Source: Macrolepiota albuminosa
Lineage: Eukaryota; Basidiomycota; Agaricomycetes; Agaricales; Agaricaceae
Direction of reading: 5' to 3'
NCBI GenBank assembly: GCA_027475525.1
Contig: JAMWFC010000077.1
Location: 1,612,001 to 1,676,000, forward strand
Length of the DNA stretch: 64,000 nucleotides
Shown here: in pieces, positions 20,796 to 30,483 of the stretch
Position numbering within the stretch: the stretch's first letter is position 1
How the letters are laid out: each line of letters starts with the position of its first letter
Made by a program: the position numbers and the translations under genes
The notes under the pieces: model-generated
Told to the model about the DNA's origin: nothing
The model's input: only the letters and a program-made list of their open reading frames with translations
Databases searched by the model: none

Positions 20796-21273
20796 TGTAC
20801 ATTACTAAAACAGTAGGACTCACTATCTACATAGTACTTGAGGGAAGTCTGAGCCAATCAAGGACTTGATTGTTTCATATGAAGAATGCTCGATATATCT
20901 TTTGATGTGCCGAATTAGTGGAATGCTTTTAGCTCGGGGGCCGGCAATGTTCCGAGATTCTACCATATGATCAGGATTTGCGAAGTTCACCCATTACAAA
21001 TGACACTGCTTTGGTAACACTGCCTCCTGTCGCCTCCTGGTACATCGTATTACCCTTTTGAATAGTTTTCTGCTAAGTCTAGTATCTCCAAAGACGTTGA
21101 GAGAGAGTGAATACATGATACTCAACTTGGTCCCCTTGCAAGTTGACAATCATTTGTTTCACCTTGACATCGCAACTTTGTCAGCAGCTCCAGGAGTCCA
21201 CTTCCATATATTATCAATATAATTAAAGTATTATGTAGATAGTGAGTCCTACTGTTTTAGTAATGTACATGTA
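20796..21273. repeat. Short inverted repeat, 46-bp arms
   Basis: Bases 20796-20842 recur as the reverse complement at about 21227-21273 with few mismatches, 385 bp apart. The intervening sequence belongs to the inverted block. It may be a fold-back fragment. Confidence 0.6.
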
Positions 21274-21790
21274 ACGGAAGTCTACCCAATAGAGTAGCAT
21301 TTCGTCACACGAGATTAGAGCCTCACTATAGAACTGGTGATACGTCTGCCTCCCTTGAGGCACACAATAAGGCCAGAAAAAGCTCCAATATACCCGAAAA
21401 GCCCACTGAAACCTGTAAGCGTGGGAGTCGAAGACCATAGACTCGGAGAGGCTTACCAAAAACACCACCCCAGACTGAGTAAAAAGACGAGTACCAAGTC
21501 AACGAGCAGTAAATGCGCAGTGAGGGAAGCGAAGGATTGATAAGACGGCAACAGCCGATAGGTGGCGGTGCTCGGCAGGGATGGTACAGTTGTGGACAGC
21601 AAAACACGACCAACTTTTTTGACCCAATTAGGTAGCCTCCTACAATCAGTTGCGGCCCCAGAAAATAGTCAGAATACACTCCTTTAGACATTCTCCTTCA
21701 ATTTCTACGAGCACTTTTTTGTATTTTTTCAATTTTATGAATTTTAACTCAAAAATTTGGCCAACTCGCTAAAAAAATTGAGAAAAATAT
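21274..21790 (-). other. CpG-bearing segment, possible membrane-protein gene fragment
   Basis: The minus strand holds hydrophobic open stretches (for example LLLVDLVLVFLLSLGWCFW) and a plausible short intron (GTAAGC..TTACAG near 21390-21440). I do not recognise the product, and no complete gene can be built. Confidence 0.3.
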
Positions 21791-21929
21791 ATAAAATATG
21801 CCAATCGACAGCGTTTGTTGCATGGACTATGAATCCAATAAAAAAATTTTGATTATAAGTCCAAAATCAAACTTAAAAATATATCAAAAATCAACAAAAA
21901 AACAGATCCTTCCCCACTTCAGCTGCAAA

Positions 21930-22570
21930 ATGGCACCAAGACATTCTGCAAAATACCGTCGCAACACCACTGGGCTTCATAACAATCTAGCTAACCCAAA
22001 TTCTGTCCCAAAGCACAACAAAGTTAGCTGTGCCACCGAAACATCTGTTGATCAGGCTGCATCAGAATGGGAGCCACTCAACTCAGATGAGGAGAACAGA
22101 GCAGATTCATATAGGAAACATCTGTTGATCAGGCTGCATCAGAATGGGAGCCACTCAACTCAGATGAGGAGAACAGAGCAGATTCATATAGGAGGAAGAC
22201 AACATTGTGATTGGAAGTGATGATGCATGCTGGGATGACAAAGATCTTGGCAGGAAAATGGTTGATTTGGCAATGGCACACAGTGAAGATCCTCAGGACC
22301 CAGATTGGTCCTTGTACACAGTAAAGAAGACAAACAACAAATGAGGTGAGTGTCAAGTTGATGTAATAAGGATTAAGCATGTAAAAAGTGGGTTTGCAGA
22401 GGCAAAGGAATTGGCTTGTAAATATCTTGACAGCTGCCTGGCAGAAGTGATTTGTCGCTTTATCAACCATTCTTGGTGATTCATGAATGCTTATCGCAGG
22501 GGTCTTAGTGGCAAGGCTGCAGCATGGGCTATTTGCAACCAATGGTCAAGTTTCTCAGAGTGCGATGATG
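21930..22570 (+). pseudogene. Unrecognised transposon-type ORF relic
   Basis: The open frame begins MAPRHSAKYRRNTT, then acidic segments, then after frame changes DDACWDDKDLGRKMVDLAMA and a basic stretch around FINHSWxFMNAYRRGLSGKAAAWA near 22450-22520. I associate this kind of sequence with multicopy Agaricomycete transposon ORFs but cannot name the family. A 77-bp duplication (22038-22191) breaks the frame. Confidence 0.4.
22038..22191. repeat. Exact 77-bp tandem duplication
   Basis: Bases 22038-22114 and 22115-22191 are identical and adjacent, inside the ORF relic. The period is the same as at four other loci. Confidence 0.9.
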
Positions 22571-23335
22571 TCGATTGAAGCAGTATTGGACTAGAATTAC
22601 CAAAAGTAGCAGTCCCTATTCAATAAATTATCCTCAAAAATTTGGCTGTCTAAAAATGTTGTGGGAAAAACTTTGGAGGGTTGTTTTTTGACATATTTTG
22701 AGATCCTGAGTTCAGACCTGGAGTTGGTTTGACCCAGATAATTGTCCTTATTGAGATGTCAAAGTTGTCGTATTTAACTGTCCACAACTGTATAAGCTCC
22801 AAGCTCCAATTCCCATCAAAGCTGCCATCACCCGTTGGCAGGCCATCAATCCGCACCTCCGATCCAAAATCCATTACATTCCCTACCGTTGCCCAGCCCC
22901 GGGAACTTGATAAACTGGGCAGAACCCAACGACGCATGGTTATCACGTGAAAATGCGCTGGTCCATGCACAAGAAGAAAGGGTACAGTGCACCATGCTCA
23001 AAACTGACCTCTTGGCACCCCAAAAATTAGAAACTTTATACCACCTTGAAAAATGAAGATAAAAATATGAAAACTACCAGAATTAACTTGGATTGAGAAG
23101 AGCTTTCGAGTTATCACAACACTTCCTTGAAATTTTAAGTTTGAATTTTTTTTTCACTCAAAAACTGGATTTAGAACCCTGAGCCATCATTATATAAGCT
23201 GATGGCCCTTGATATGACTCCATTTGGTATATTAACTAAGCAATGACGTGATTTCTACTGAGAGTTCTGAAGCACGAGCTACGATTCATGCCTTTGGCAC
23301 GAATTTTGTAAACCCCTCTCAAGTAAGCCTCCACC
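22571..23335. other. AT-rich transposon-like spacer, no gene
   Basis: There is no supported coding region. The GGTGCACTGTA motif near 22995 (minus) recurs near 25728 (plus) in similar context, suggesting these flank one element as imperfect inverted repeats. Confidence 0.35.
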
Positions 23336-23489
23336 CTAACCTCACTTTGTTCGGTTAGGGCTCCAAGTATGTATAGAGAACTCAGTGCTTAATCCCAGCC
23401 TCAACCTCACTTCTAACCTCACTTTGTTCGGTTAGGGCTCCAAGTATGTATAGAGAACTCAGTGCTTAATCCCAGCCTCAACCTCACTT
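23336..23489. repeat. Exact 77-bp tandem duplication at the satellite edge
   Basis: Bases 23336-23412 repeat exactly at 23413-23489, overlapping the first satellite unit. The position at the entry to a repeat array is where a de Bruijn contig break is expected. Confidence 0.88.
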
Positions 23490-24480
23490 CGTTCGGTCAA
23501 GGCCTCGGTCTTCACAACTCAATGCTTAATCCCAGCCTCAACCTCACTTCGTTCGGTCAAGGCCTCGGTCTTCACAACTCAATGCTTAATCCCAGCCTCA
23601 ACCTCACTTCGTTCGGTCAAGGCCTCGGTCTTCACAACTCAATGCTTAATCCCAGCCTCAACCTCACTTCGTTCGGTCAAGGCCTCGGTCTTCACAACTC
23701 AATGCTTAATCCCAGCCTCAACCTCACTTCGTTCGGTCAAGGCCTCGGTCTTCACAACTCAATGCTTAATCCCAGCCTCAACCTCACTTCGTTCGGTCAA
23801 GGCCTCGGTCTTCACAACTCAATGCTTAATCCCAGCCTCAACCTCACTTCGTTCGGTCAAGGCCTCGGTCTTCACAACTCAATGCTTAATCCCAGCCTCA
23901 ACCTCACTTCGTTCGGTCAAGGCCTCGGTCTTCACAACTCAATGCTTAATCCCAGCCTCAACCTCACTTCGTTCGGTCAAGGCCTCGGTCTTCACAACTC
24001 AATGCTTAATCCCAGCCTCAACCTCACTTCGTTCGGTCAAGGCCTCGGTCTTCACAACTCAATGCTTAATCCCAGCCTCAACCTCACTTCGTTCGGTCAA
24101 GGCCTCGGTCTTCACAACTCAATGCTTAATCCCAGCCTCAACCTCACTTCGTTCGGTCAAGGCCTCGGTCTTCACAACTCAATGCTTAATCCCAGCCTCA
24201 ACCTCACTTCGTTCGGTCAAGGCCTCGGTCTTCACAACTCAATGCTTAATCCCAGCCTCAACCTCACTTCGTTCGGTCAAGGCCTCGGTCTTCACAACTC
24301 AATGCTTAATCCCAGCCTCAACCTCACTTCGTTCGGTCAAGGCCTCGGTCTTCACAACTCAATGCTTAATCCCAGCCTCAACCTCACTTCGTTCGGTCAA
24401 GGCCTCGGTCTTCACAACTCAATGCTTAATCCCAGCCTCAACCTCACTTCGTTCGGTCAAGGCCTCGGTCTTCCACAACT
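23461..24480. repeat. 60-bp minisatellite, 17 tandem units
   Basis: Seventeen 60-bp units are essentially identical: the first differs at the start, the last has one extra C, and the middle units match exactly. Each unit keeps CpGs (CTTCGTTCGG, CCTCGG), so the array is young. Because 60 is a multiple of three, one plus-strand frame stays open as a 20-residue repeat (MLNPSLNLTSFGQGLGLHNS). This is an arithmetic consequence and not evidence of a protein. A diverged unit (CACTTTGTTCGGTTAGGGC) lies just upstream at 23343. Confidence 0.95.
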
Positions 24481-24800
24481 CAGTGCTCAATCCCAGTTTG
24501 CCTCAACTCTCAGAGCATTATTGTAAGCTAAATTGAATTTTTCTTGAATTTTTCAGATTTCTTTAAGCATTTATAAATCTCAGAAAAACTCAAGTCAGTG
24601 TATCAGTAGGCCTCGAATTTTTTCTGATTTTTCAGTGATTTTATCTGAATTTTCTAAGCATTTCTAATGCTGAAATGAGCCAACTCTTATGTTATTATCC
24701 TAAAAGGAAGGTTCTTGGTCAGCCTTGGTAATCACATTTTTTTCCCAGGCCTTGTCGCATTCTATATAGATATCTAGAGACATCATAATGTTTGCAGGAA
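24481..24800. other. AT-rich spacer after the satellite
   Basis: Oligo-T and oligo-A tracts are frequent and no gene or recognisable repeat is visible. Confidence 0.4.
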
Positions 24801-25500
24801 CACAGTGATGATATTTATACTTTTGAACTGCCCTAATTCTCAATCCAATTCCACCACTCATCATAGGAATTCACAACCTGTACATCAGTGAGTGCTGAGC
24901 AATGTCATTTGTCAGATAAGCTAATCATTTGCAATCATTCAGAATACACACAATCTTCTTCAACAGAATCCTCTGCCAGCAGCATAAAAAACCCATGAGC
25001 CATACTTTCAGTTGCATTTGGAGCATGTGAGCTGGATACCAGGGATGGTGATTGCCACCTGAAGAACTCATCAATTTTTCAGCTTCCAACAGCTGCCTCC
25101 TGGAGATCTTTATTTTGTTTAGCACAGGAAGAACGGCTACATCTCATGAAAGTAGGAAGCATGGCAAGTAGGCGATGCTTTTTGACTTTGAGAGCAAGTC
25201 CCTTTCATTGTTACTTTAATTAGAGGGCTCACAGCAGGTCAATACAGCATTGTAATGCACAGTGACACCCACTACACTGTGGGCAATGTAAGTTTCAAGA
25301 TCCTGCATGTCCTCATTCTCATTCTCTTCAAATGCCAGATCTTCCCTGCCATTCTCAATCAATGTAAACACCGTGCCAGAATGCTTTATCTCATCATCCA
25401 AATCTGATGCCAAAGCATAATCAGAATCTGTCAAAGTGTCGATGGGATCATCTGAGAAACTGGGGCCAAAACCATTGGCACAGTCAGCTCATTGATGTTT
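24800..25500 (-). pseudogene. Unrecognised transposon-type ORF relic, minus strand
   Basis: Minus-strand segments read in one general frame with a few stops: TDSDYALASDLDDEIKHSGTV near 25430, then INKIKISRRQLLEAEKLMSSSGG near 25110. The acidic N-terminal part resembles leading regions of fungal transposon proteins, but I cannot identify the family. Confidence 0.35.
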
Positions 25501-26380
25501 GGCCTGCGTGACACGTTTGCTGGGCCTTACAATGGTATATAGATCATTTTTCAGGGCCTCTATGTTTGATTTTTTTTTCCCCAAAAACTGGATTTTAGTC
25601 ACGTGATAGGGAAAATTTTGGTTTTTTCATTTTTACGCATATTCTACCCTACTTCCTTCCTAATTTTTTTTGCTGGGGTATAATTCCAAAAGTTACGCTT
25701 GGCCCTGATGGGTCGCTTCTAAGTGTGGTGCACTGTATAAAAAAAGGATGGAATTGGGAGATTCGGGCCAAGCAACCTACTTGCCATGGCTCAGAGTCTC
25801 CAGGGAGTGGACTACTTAGGCCTACAAGTAAATTCATTGACTTTAGGTTAGTAATAATACTATTTGGCCCATTTTTGAGTGCACTTTTTAAGTCCATTCA
25901 AAATAAATCAATTAAACTTATACAATGCTTTTACAAAGTGCACATGCATATATACACACTTGCCCCATGTATTCTGTGAGATTGAGCAGTTGAAATAAAC
26001 TGAAAGATCAGTTCAATTTCAGTTGGGCTACTTTTACCTAAAGTAAACTACTTGATTCACATTACTGGGTTAAGTCCTAATATTGTGAAAAGCTGCCTAA
26101 TACACAGTCTACTAGACTTTTTATATTAGGTGTAACTGTAGATAATTTGGTAATTATAAATAAGAGGAGGTCAATAATCAAAGAACCTGCTGTAGTTGGG
26201 TGTGACTGAGTAGGCAATTATCACAACTCTGCTACATATGCCCTCCAGATGAACCATAGGAGGAGGTGTTTGTACTAAGTATTTGTTCAAAAGTTCAAGG
26301 AAGTGAAAGGAAGAAGTAAGAGAAATTTGTAAGAGTTAAACCTTATTAATGGGTTACCATGTCACATATCATTCTTCTTC
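25500..26380. other. Non-coding, decayed
   Basis: There is no supported gene. The GGTGCACTGTA motif at 25728 may mark the right end of the element that begins near 22 kb. The rest is CpG-poor and without recognisable domains. Confidence 0.35.
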
Positions 26381-26384
26381 TCTC

Positions 26385-27045
26385 TCAGCATGAAGAGAGT
26401 TGGGTGTTTGCCATAGGAGCCTTAGGTAAGTTTTTTAGCAACTCTACTCTCTCCTTGAGGTTATCTGAATCATAAAGAGAAGTATGGCTGTGGATGATGT
26501 AATTATGCTGGTTATTATTGTAACAGTTGGGTATCTCTTGGGCATGATGGGACATTGATTCCTCACTATGCATGACAGGTGAAGTGGAGCACTGATCAGC
26601 ATAATTGTTATGTCATGTATGGGCACCATGGTGATTGGAGTGCCTGCAAGACATACCTAAATTTACTTGTAAGGAGTGATTATATAGCAAAGCACCTGGT
26701 AACTGACTGGTCTTCTTCATTGCCTGACAGGCATGATAGTATTTAGTGCTCTGAACTTTTAGACTAGAGGGGGCTCTCCATGCATAAAAGATATTCTTTT
26801 AAGTCTGCTGATCTACATCACCATTTTTAGTGATGAATCTTAACTCCACTGACTTCTTGAGACAAGGATCTATGAAAATGGTGGGTAGAAAGCCAGGAGA
26901 AAAAGGCAGGTAGTAATACATCTATTATTTCTCATCAACATTCCATGTGGCCAGGCAAGATTTGCACTCATCAGGATAGGCAGAGTTTAGCCAGCTAGCT
27001 ACTTCATCATCTCTGGCAGGCATGGTGCAGGTAGAGTTCCTAGAG
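26385..27045 (-). pseudogene. Unidentified single-frame ORF relic with transition-type stops
   Basis: About 220 codons on the minus strand stay in one frame with only a few stops (TAA TAG near 26935, a TAA near 26813, a TGA near 26625). Visible segments include DDEVASWLNSAYPDECKSCL, FLPTIFIDPCLKKSVELRF and KYYHACQAMKKTSQLPG. The family is unknown; Cys/His spacing hints at a zinc-binding transposon protein. Confidence 0.4.
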
Positions 27046-27655
27046 CTGCAGTAGATGTAAGCAGATAGATGCTTTGAAGGGGGATGCATAGTAAAGATGC
27101 ATGGAACACATTTCTAATACCTCACCTTAGTATTGAGGCCAGCAATTTGACTTGGAACAAGAAGTTTAATAAAAATGCTGGAAAGAGGGACCCCAGTATA
27201 TATATTGGAGCAAACAGTGCATTGGGCCATGCTTTCCAAAGAATCCAAGAGGATAGAGACTTAGCATCTAAGTCTAGCTCATCTCATGAGTATAGCAGTA
27301 GTGAGCACAGCCCATATCCTTCTTTTTGAGATGAACAGACAATATAAGAGATGAATGATAGAGAGCCTTGATGTTTTCATAAAAAGAAAAGAGAATCATA
27401 TTAGACTCTCATTAAGCCTACTCCTTCAGGGAAATATAACAGAGATCCTGACCTTGGATTATTTCAACAGTTTATGACTTAGAGCACTTTGTACTTGAAG
27501 TTTAGCTATGTGCCTTGGGAATGCCATGTTCTAACTATTTCCAGCTTCTTGAAAGGATGAGCTTGGACCTAAACTCTCAGATTGTGTCATGAGCTTCTAA
27601 AGAATAGTCCTAGCAAGAAGCCCTTAAGAATTATGTTCAAGGAAAGCTTACAATT
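27046..27655. other. Decayed DNA, no gene
   Basis: A short plus-strand frame (27084-27329) has no recognisable domain, and nothing else can be supported. Confidence 0.35.
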
Positions 27656-27940
27656 TGTCACTATAGTTGTCTTTGTCTTATTTAATACTGTGATAAACCA
27701 TACTCTGTGTAGCGTAGTGCGCTATGTGGCCATGGCCACATAGCTTTTAGTTAATAGAATTAGATAAAATTGCATTATATTTATTATAATATAATTTTAT
27801 TTATATATATATATATAAATACATACCTATCTGCTGCTTATAAAGCAGCTTATTTTATATTCATTCTACATAGTCAATAGACCAGACTGGTCTGATTCTG
27901 TGTAATGTGAACTCTAAGCTCTCACAACATTGTAACTTCA
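27656..27940 (+). mobile_element. Probable LTR at the 5' side of Ty3 relic D, with palindrome
   Basis: The AT-rich stretch starts near TGTCACTATAG, contains a perfect 24-bp palindrome at 27721-27744 and a GCTGCTT/AAGCAGC hairpin near 27832, and ends near CTCTCACAACATTG just before gag-like sequence. The composition and position fit a Tf1/gypsy-type LTR, but no second copy confirms the ends. Confidence 0.45.
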
Positions 27941-28049
27941 TTACATTTTTTTGAATCCACCAGCTAGGATTTATTGCCTAGCATCCAACGTCAGCTGCAG
28001 AGTTCTTTGACAGAACTCTATCAGCTTCTCAAGCTTCTTGCACAGCCAC

Positions 28050-29986
28050 ACCATGCAAATTTCAAACAGGAGATTGATGAGTAACTCTATACCTGCAGTC
28101 ACCACTAACAGTGGGCAGAACACTCACAACACTCAGGACATGCAGACATCCAATGTGGGCCAGTCAGGGCCCAAGGCTCGAGATTGAGGTCAGAGCACTG
28201 ACCTGTCCAGGAATAAGAGTAAGGCCTGAAGAGCTGAGAGCTTGCAGCATGAAGGCCAGCAATGGCTATAAAATAAGATGCTAGGGGGATTAACTCTCTC
28301 AGTTATTTAGCCACCAGGAGGACTTTGACGGTCTGACTGGCTGGCTTCCAAAGGGCCCCCTGATGAGGCCAGGCAGTCAGCAGGTACCCCAGGTGTCTTA
28401 GGAGGCACCAACTTGTCAGTACGGACTGGGGAATATATGTCTCCAAACTAGAATACTGAGGCCAGATGGGCTGCAGTGGGCTTGATGCCCACCAGAATAG
28501 CAGAAGCCTGCATAGAGGAGGTACTGAAGGAGGCTGCAACCCATGAAGCAGAAACTGCAAAAAATTGCTTTCCATACATTCTTGTCATAGAAGAGGTTCA
28601 GAAGGTTGATGATCTGCCAGAAGAGATTGCTGAGTCATCTACTGACAATGATGCTGGAGCAGAGGAACAGTAGTTGATTGAAAACCACTTACACCATGCA
28701 CTTGCAGGTGTTCTGGGATCTACATCCAGAGGTGATGCCACTCAGGCATGACTCAAGCATTATGCTTCTATGCATATAGTAGCACTTAGGCAACAAGAGC
28801 ATAAAGTGCCCATTGTATTCAGTACTAAATATACTGATTTGATAGTGAGAGTTCTCTCCTTGGAATTCCAGATGTATCTGCAGCATAAAGCCACAAGGCA
28901 ATTGGGGATATCAAATCCCTGGAGCCACACATCTGAGCAATGCTTGGCATGCCATAATCAAGATGTCAGAGTTGAGCTACTGGAGGCATTAGCATGGGTG
29001 CAGGAGGTGCCTAAGGCAAACCTGGTGAGTATATTTTATATTCCAGCAAGACAAGGATGGCATGAGGAGCCACCTCACATGTATAATTGAGACACTAGAG
29101 CAGACATTTTAGGTCTGGATGGGCAAGCCAGTACAACAGGTGGAGAGCGAGGCATCTGTGATGCTATGTGTGCCAATAGCAGAGACGTTGAGCAACTGAG
29201 TCATGTATCAATGGATGCACAATGGCAATCTCAGGACTAAGGGACAATCTCTTGTTGATGATCAGGGCATTGTATTTGAGGGCACTAAGCCCATTGACAA
29301 GATGCATTGTTAATTCATGACACAAGGCCAGGAGAATCAATTTTTTTCAAAACCAGGGCAGTACAATGCTTATATGGTGGAGACCATATGCAATAAGAAT
29401 GAATTTTTGTTTTGCCCAAGTTCTTGGCCAGAGAGGCCATGAGTTGGTTCTGACAAGCAGTATTGCACATCAATCAGGTCCAGTATGACTAGACATTCAA
29501 GGGAATCCTAACAGGACTTTACAATCAATTTGTACACCCCTCAATGTTACAGGATGCAAGGCAGAACTTCTAGTCTACAAAGTACACTGAGAAGTTGGAT
29601 ATGCAAGGGTTCTATAATATCCTTAATAACCATGCCCAGAACATGGCAGTATACCCAGATGGGTACACTATGCTCAAAATATTCTTGAATGGTATTCCAG
29701 CAGATATACACCGCTATCTGATTTGTGAAGATGGACTGTCCCCAGAGGTCAACAATATCAAGGAGCTTGTGGCATACACCATAAGGTATGACAGTTTCTT
29801 AAGACTGCTAACCTCTACAAACATCATAGTATCCATAAAGTAGGAAGCAGGCGACCTCTGCCTGCTGTGGCACCCCCACAAGATTAGCACATAGAGACTG
29901 TCCTGGCCAAGAAGGCTGACATAGACTGTGACCACAATATGTAGTTTGTAGTGCACTGAGCTCCTGTGGGGAATCAAGGGCATAGC
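28050..29986 (+). pseudogene. Ty3/gypsy gag relic D
   Basis: The gag-like reading begins near 28052 and continues in pieces. The best preserved part is 29595-29843, with NNHAQNMAVYPDGYTMLKIF and GIPADIHRYLICEDGLSPEV, homologous to the gag of elements A-C in this window. Many stops are present. The gene is cut at 29987 by an LTR of family 1. Confidence 0.7.
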
Positions 29987-30483
29987 TGTAAGGGCAACTT
30001 CTAGAGGCTGTGGCTCAGTCACACAGCTGGCAGAGGAAGATCCAAAGTGTATTAGAATATATACTGACAATATCATGATAGCTACTCACCTGGCAGAGGG
30101 AGATCCAAAGAGAACAAGTCTAGGGATTCCCTATGCCAGGTTGGATGCTTCTGAGGCCTCTGAAGCATGGGAAACAACTGTACAGTACAACAAAACCTTA
30201 AAAACTCAAAAATTGCCTATACAAACAATTGCACAAATAAGGGGCAAACTCTGGCAAACTCTGGCTTATGTAAGTGGTCTGGAAGTGGTGCTGAGGGGCC
30301 CACACTTGTCTGAATGGTAGCTAAAGAACCAGAGCACCTCAAGGGCTGAGAGTAGTACTAACAGATAGTGTTGAAAGAATAGAAACAGTAAAATAAAATA
30401 ATGTCAGAAGAAATAAGAGAATGAATAAAGGGAGAGTGAAGAGATAGGAGTGAGAAAAGGAAGAAATGAGGAGTCCCCTGACA
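29987..30483 (-). mobile_element. LTR family 1, minus-strand copy
   Basis: The 497-bp sequence is the reverse complement of the family-1 LTR at 40660-41157 and has both termini (TGTAAGGGC..GGGGACTCC type). Flanking 5-mers differ, so no target duplication is visible. It separates gag relic D from the unknown ORF relic to its right. Confidence 0.8.

Larger units (their letters stand above)
16961..21215 (-). repeat. Left arm of the 4-kb inverted duplication (DUF6534 block)
   Basis: The arm is the reverse complement of about 59440-62626, interrupted here by a 1-kb LTR and there by about 300 bp near 59770-60060. It is CpG-bearing and clearly diverged, with scattered substitutions and small indels. 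It contains the broken DUF6534 gene and its upstream region. Confidence 0.85.

Noticed and set aside
23461..24480. CRISPR-like array
   Set aside because: Units are contiguous and identical with no variable spacers, and the genome is eukaryotic.
23462..24526. A 354-residue open frame of 20-residue repeats
   Set aside because: It exists only because the 60-bp satellite unit is divisible by three and one frame lacks stops; no promoter, splice sites or unique domain support a gene.
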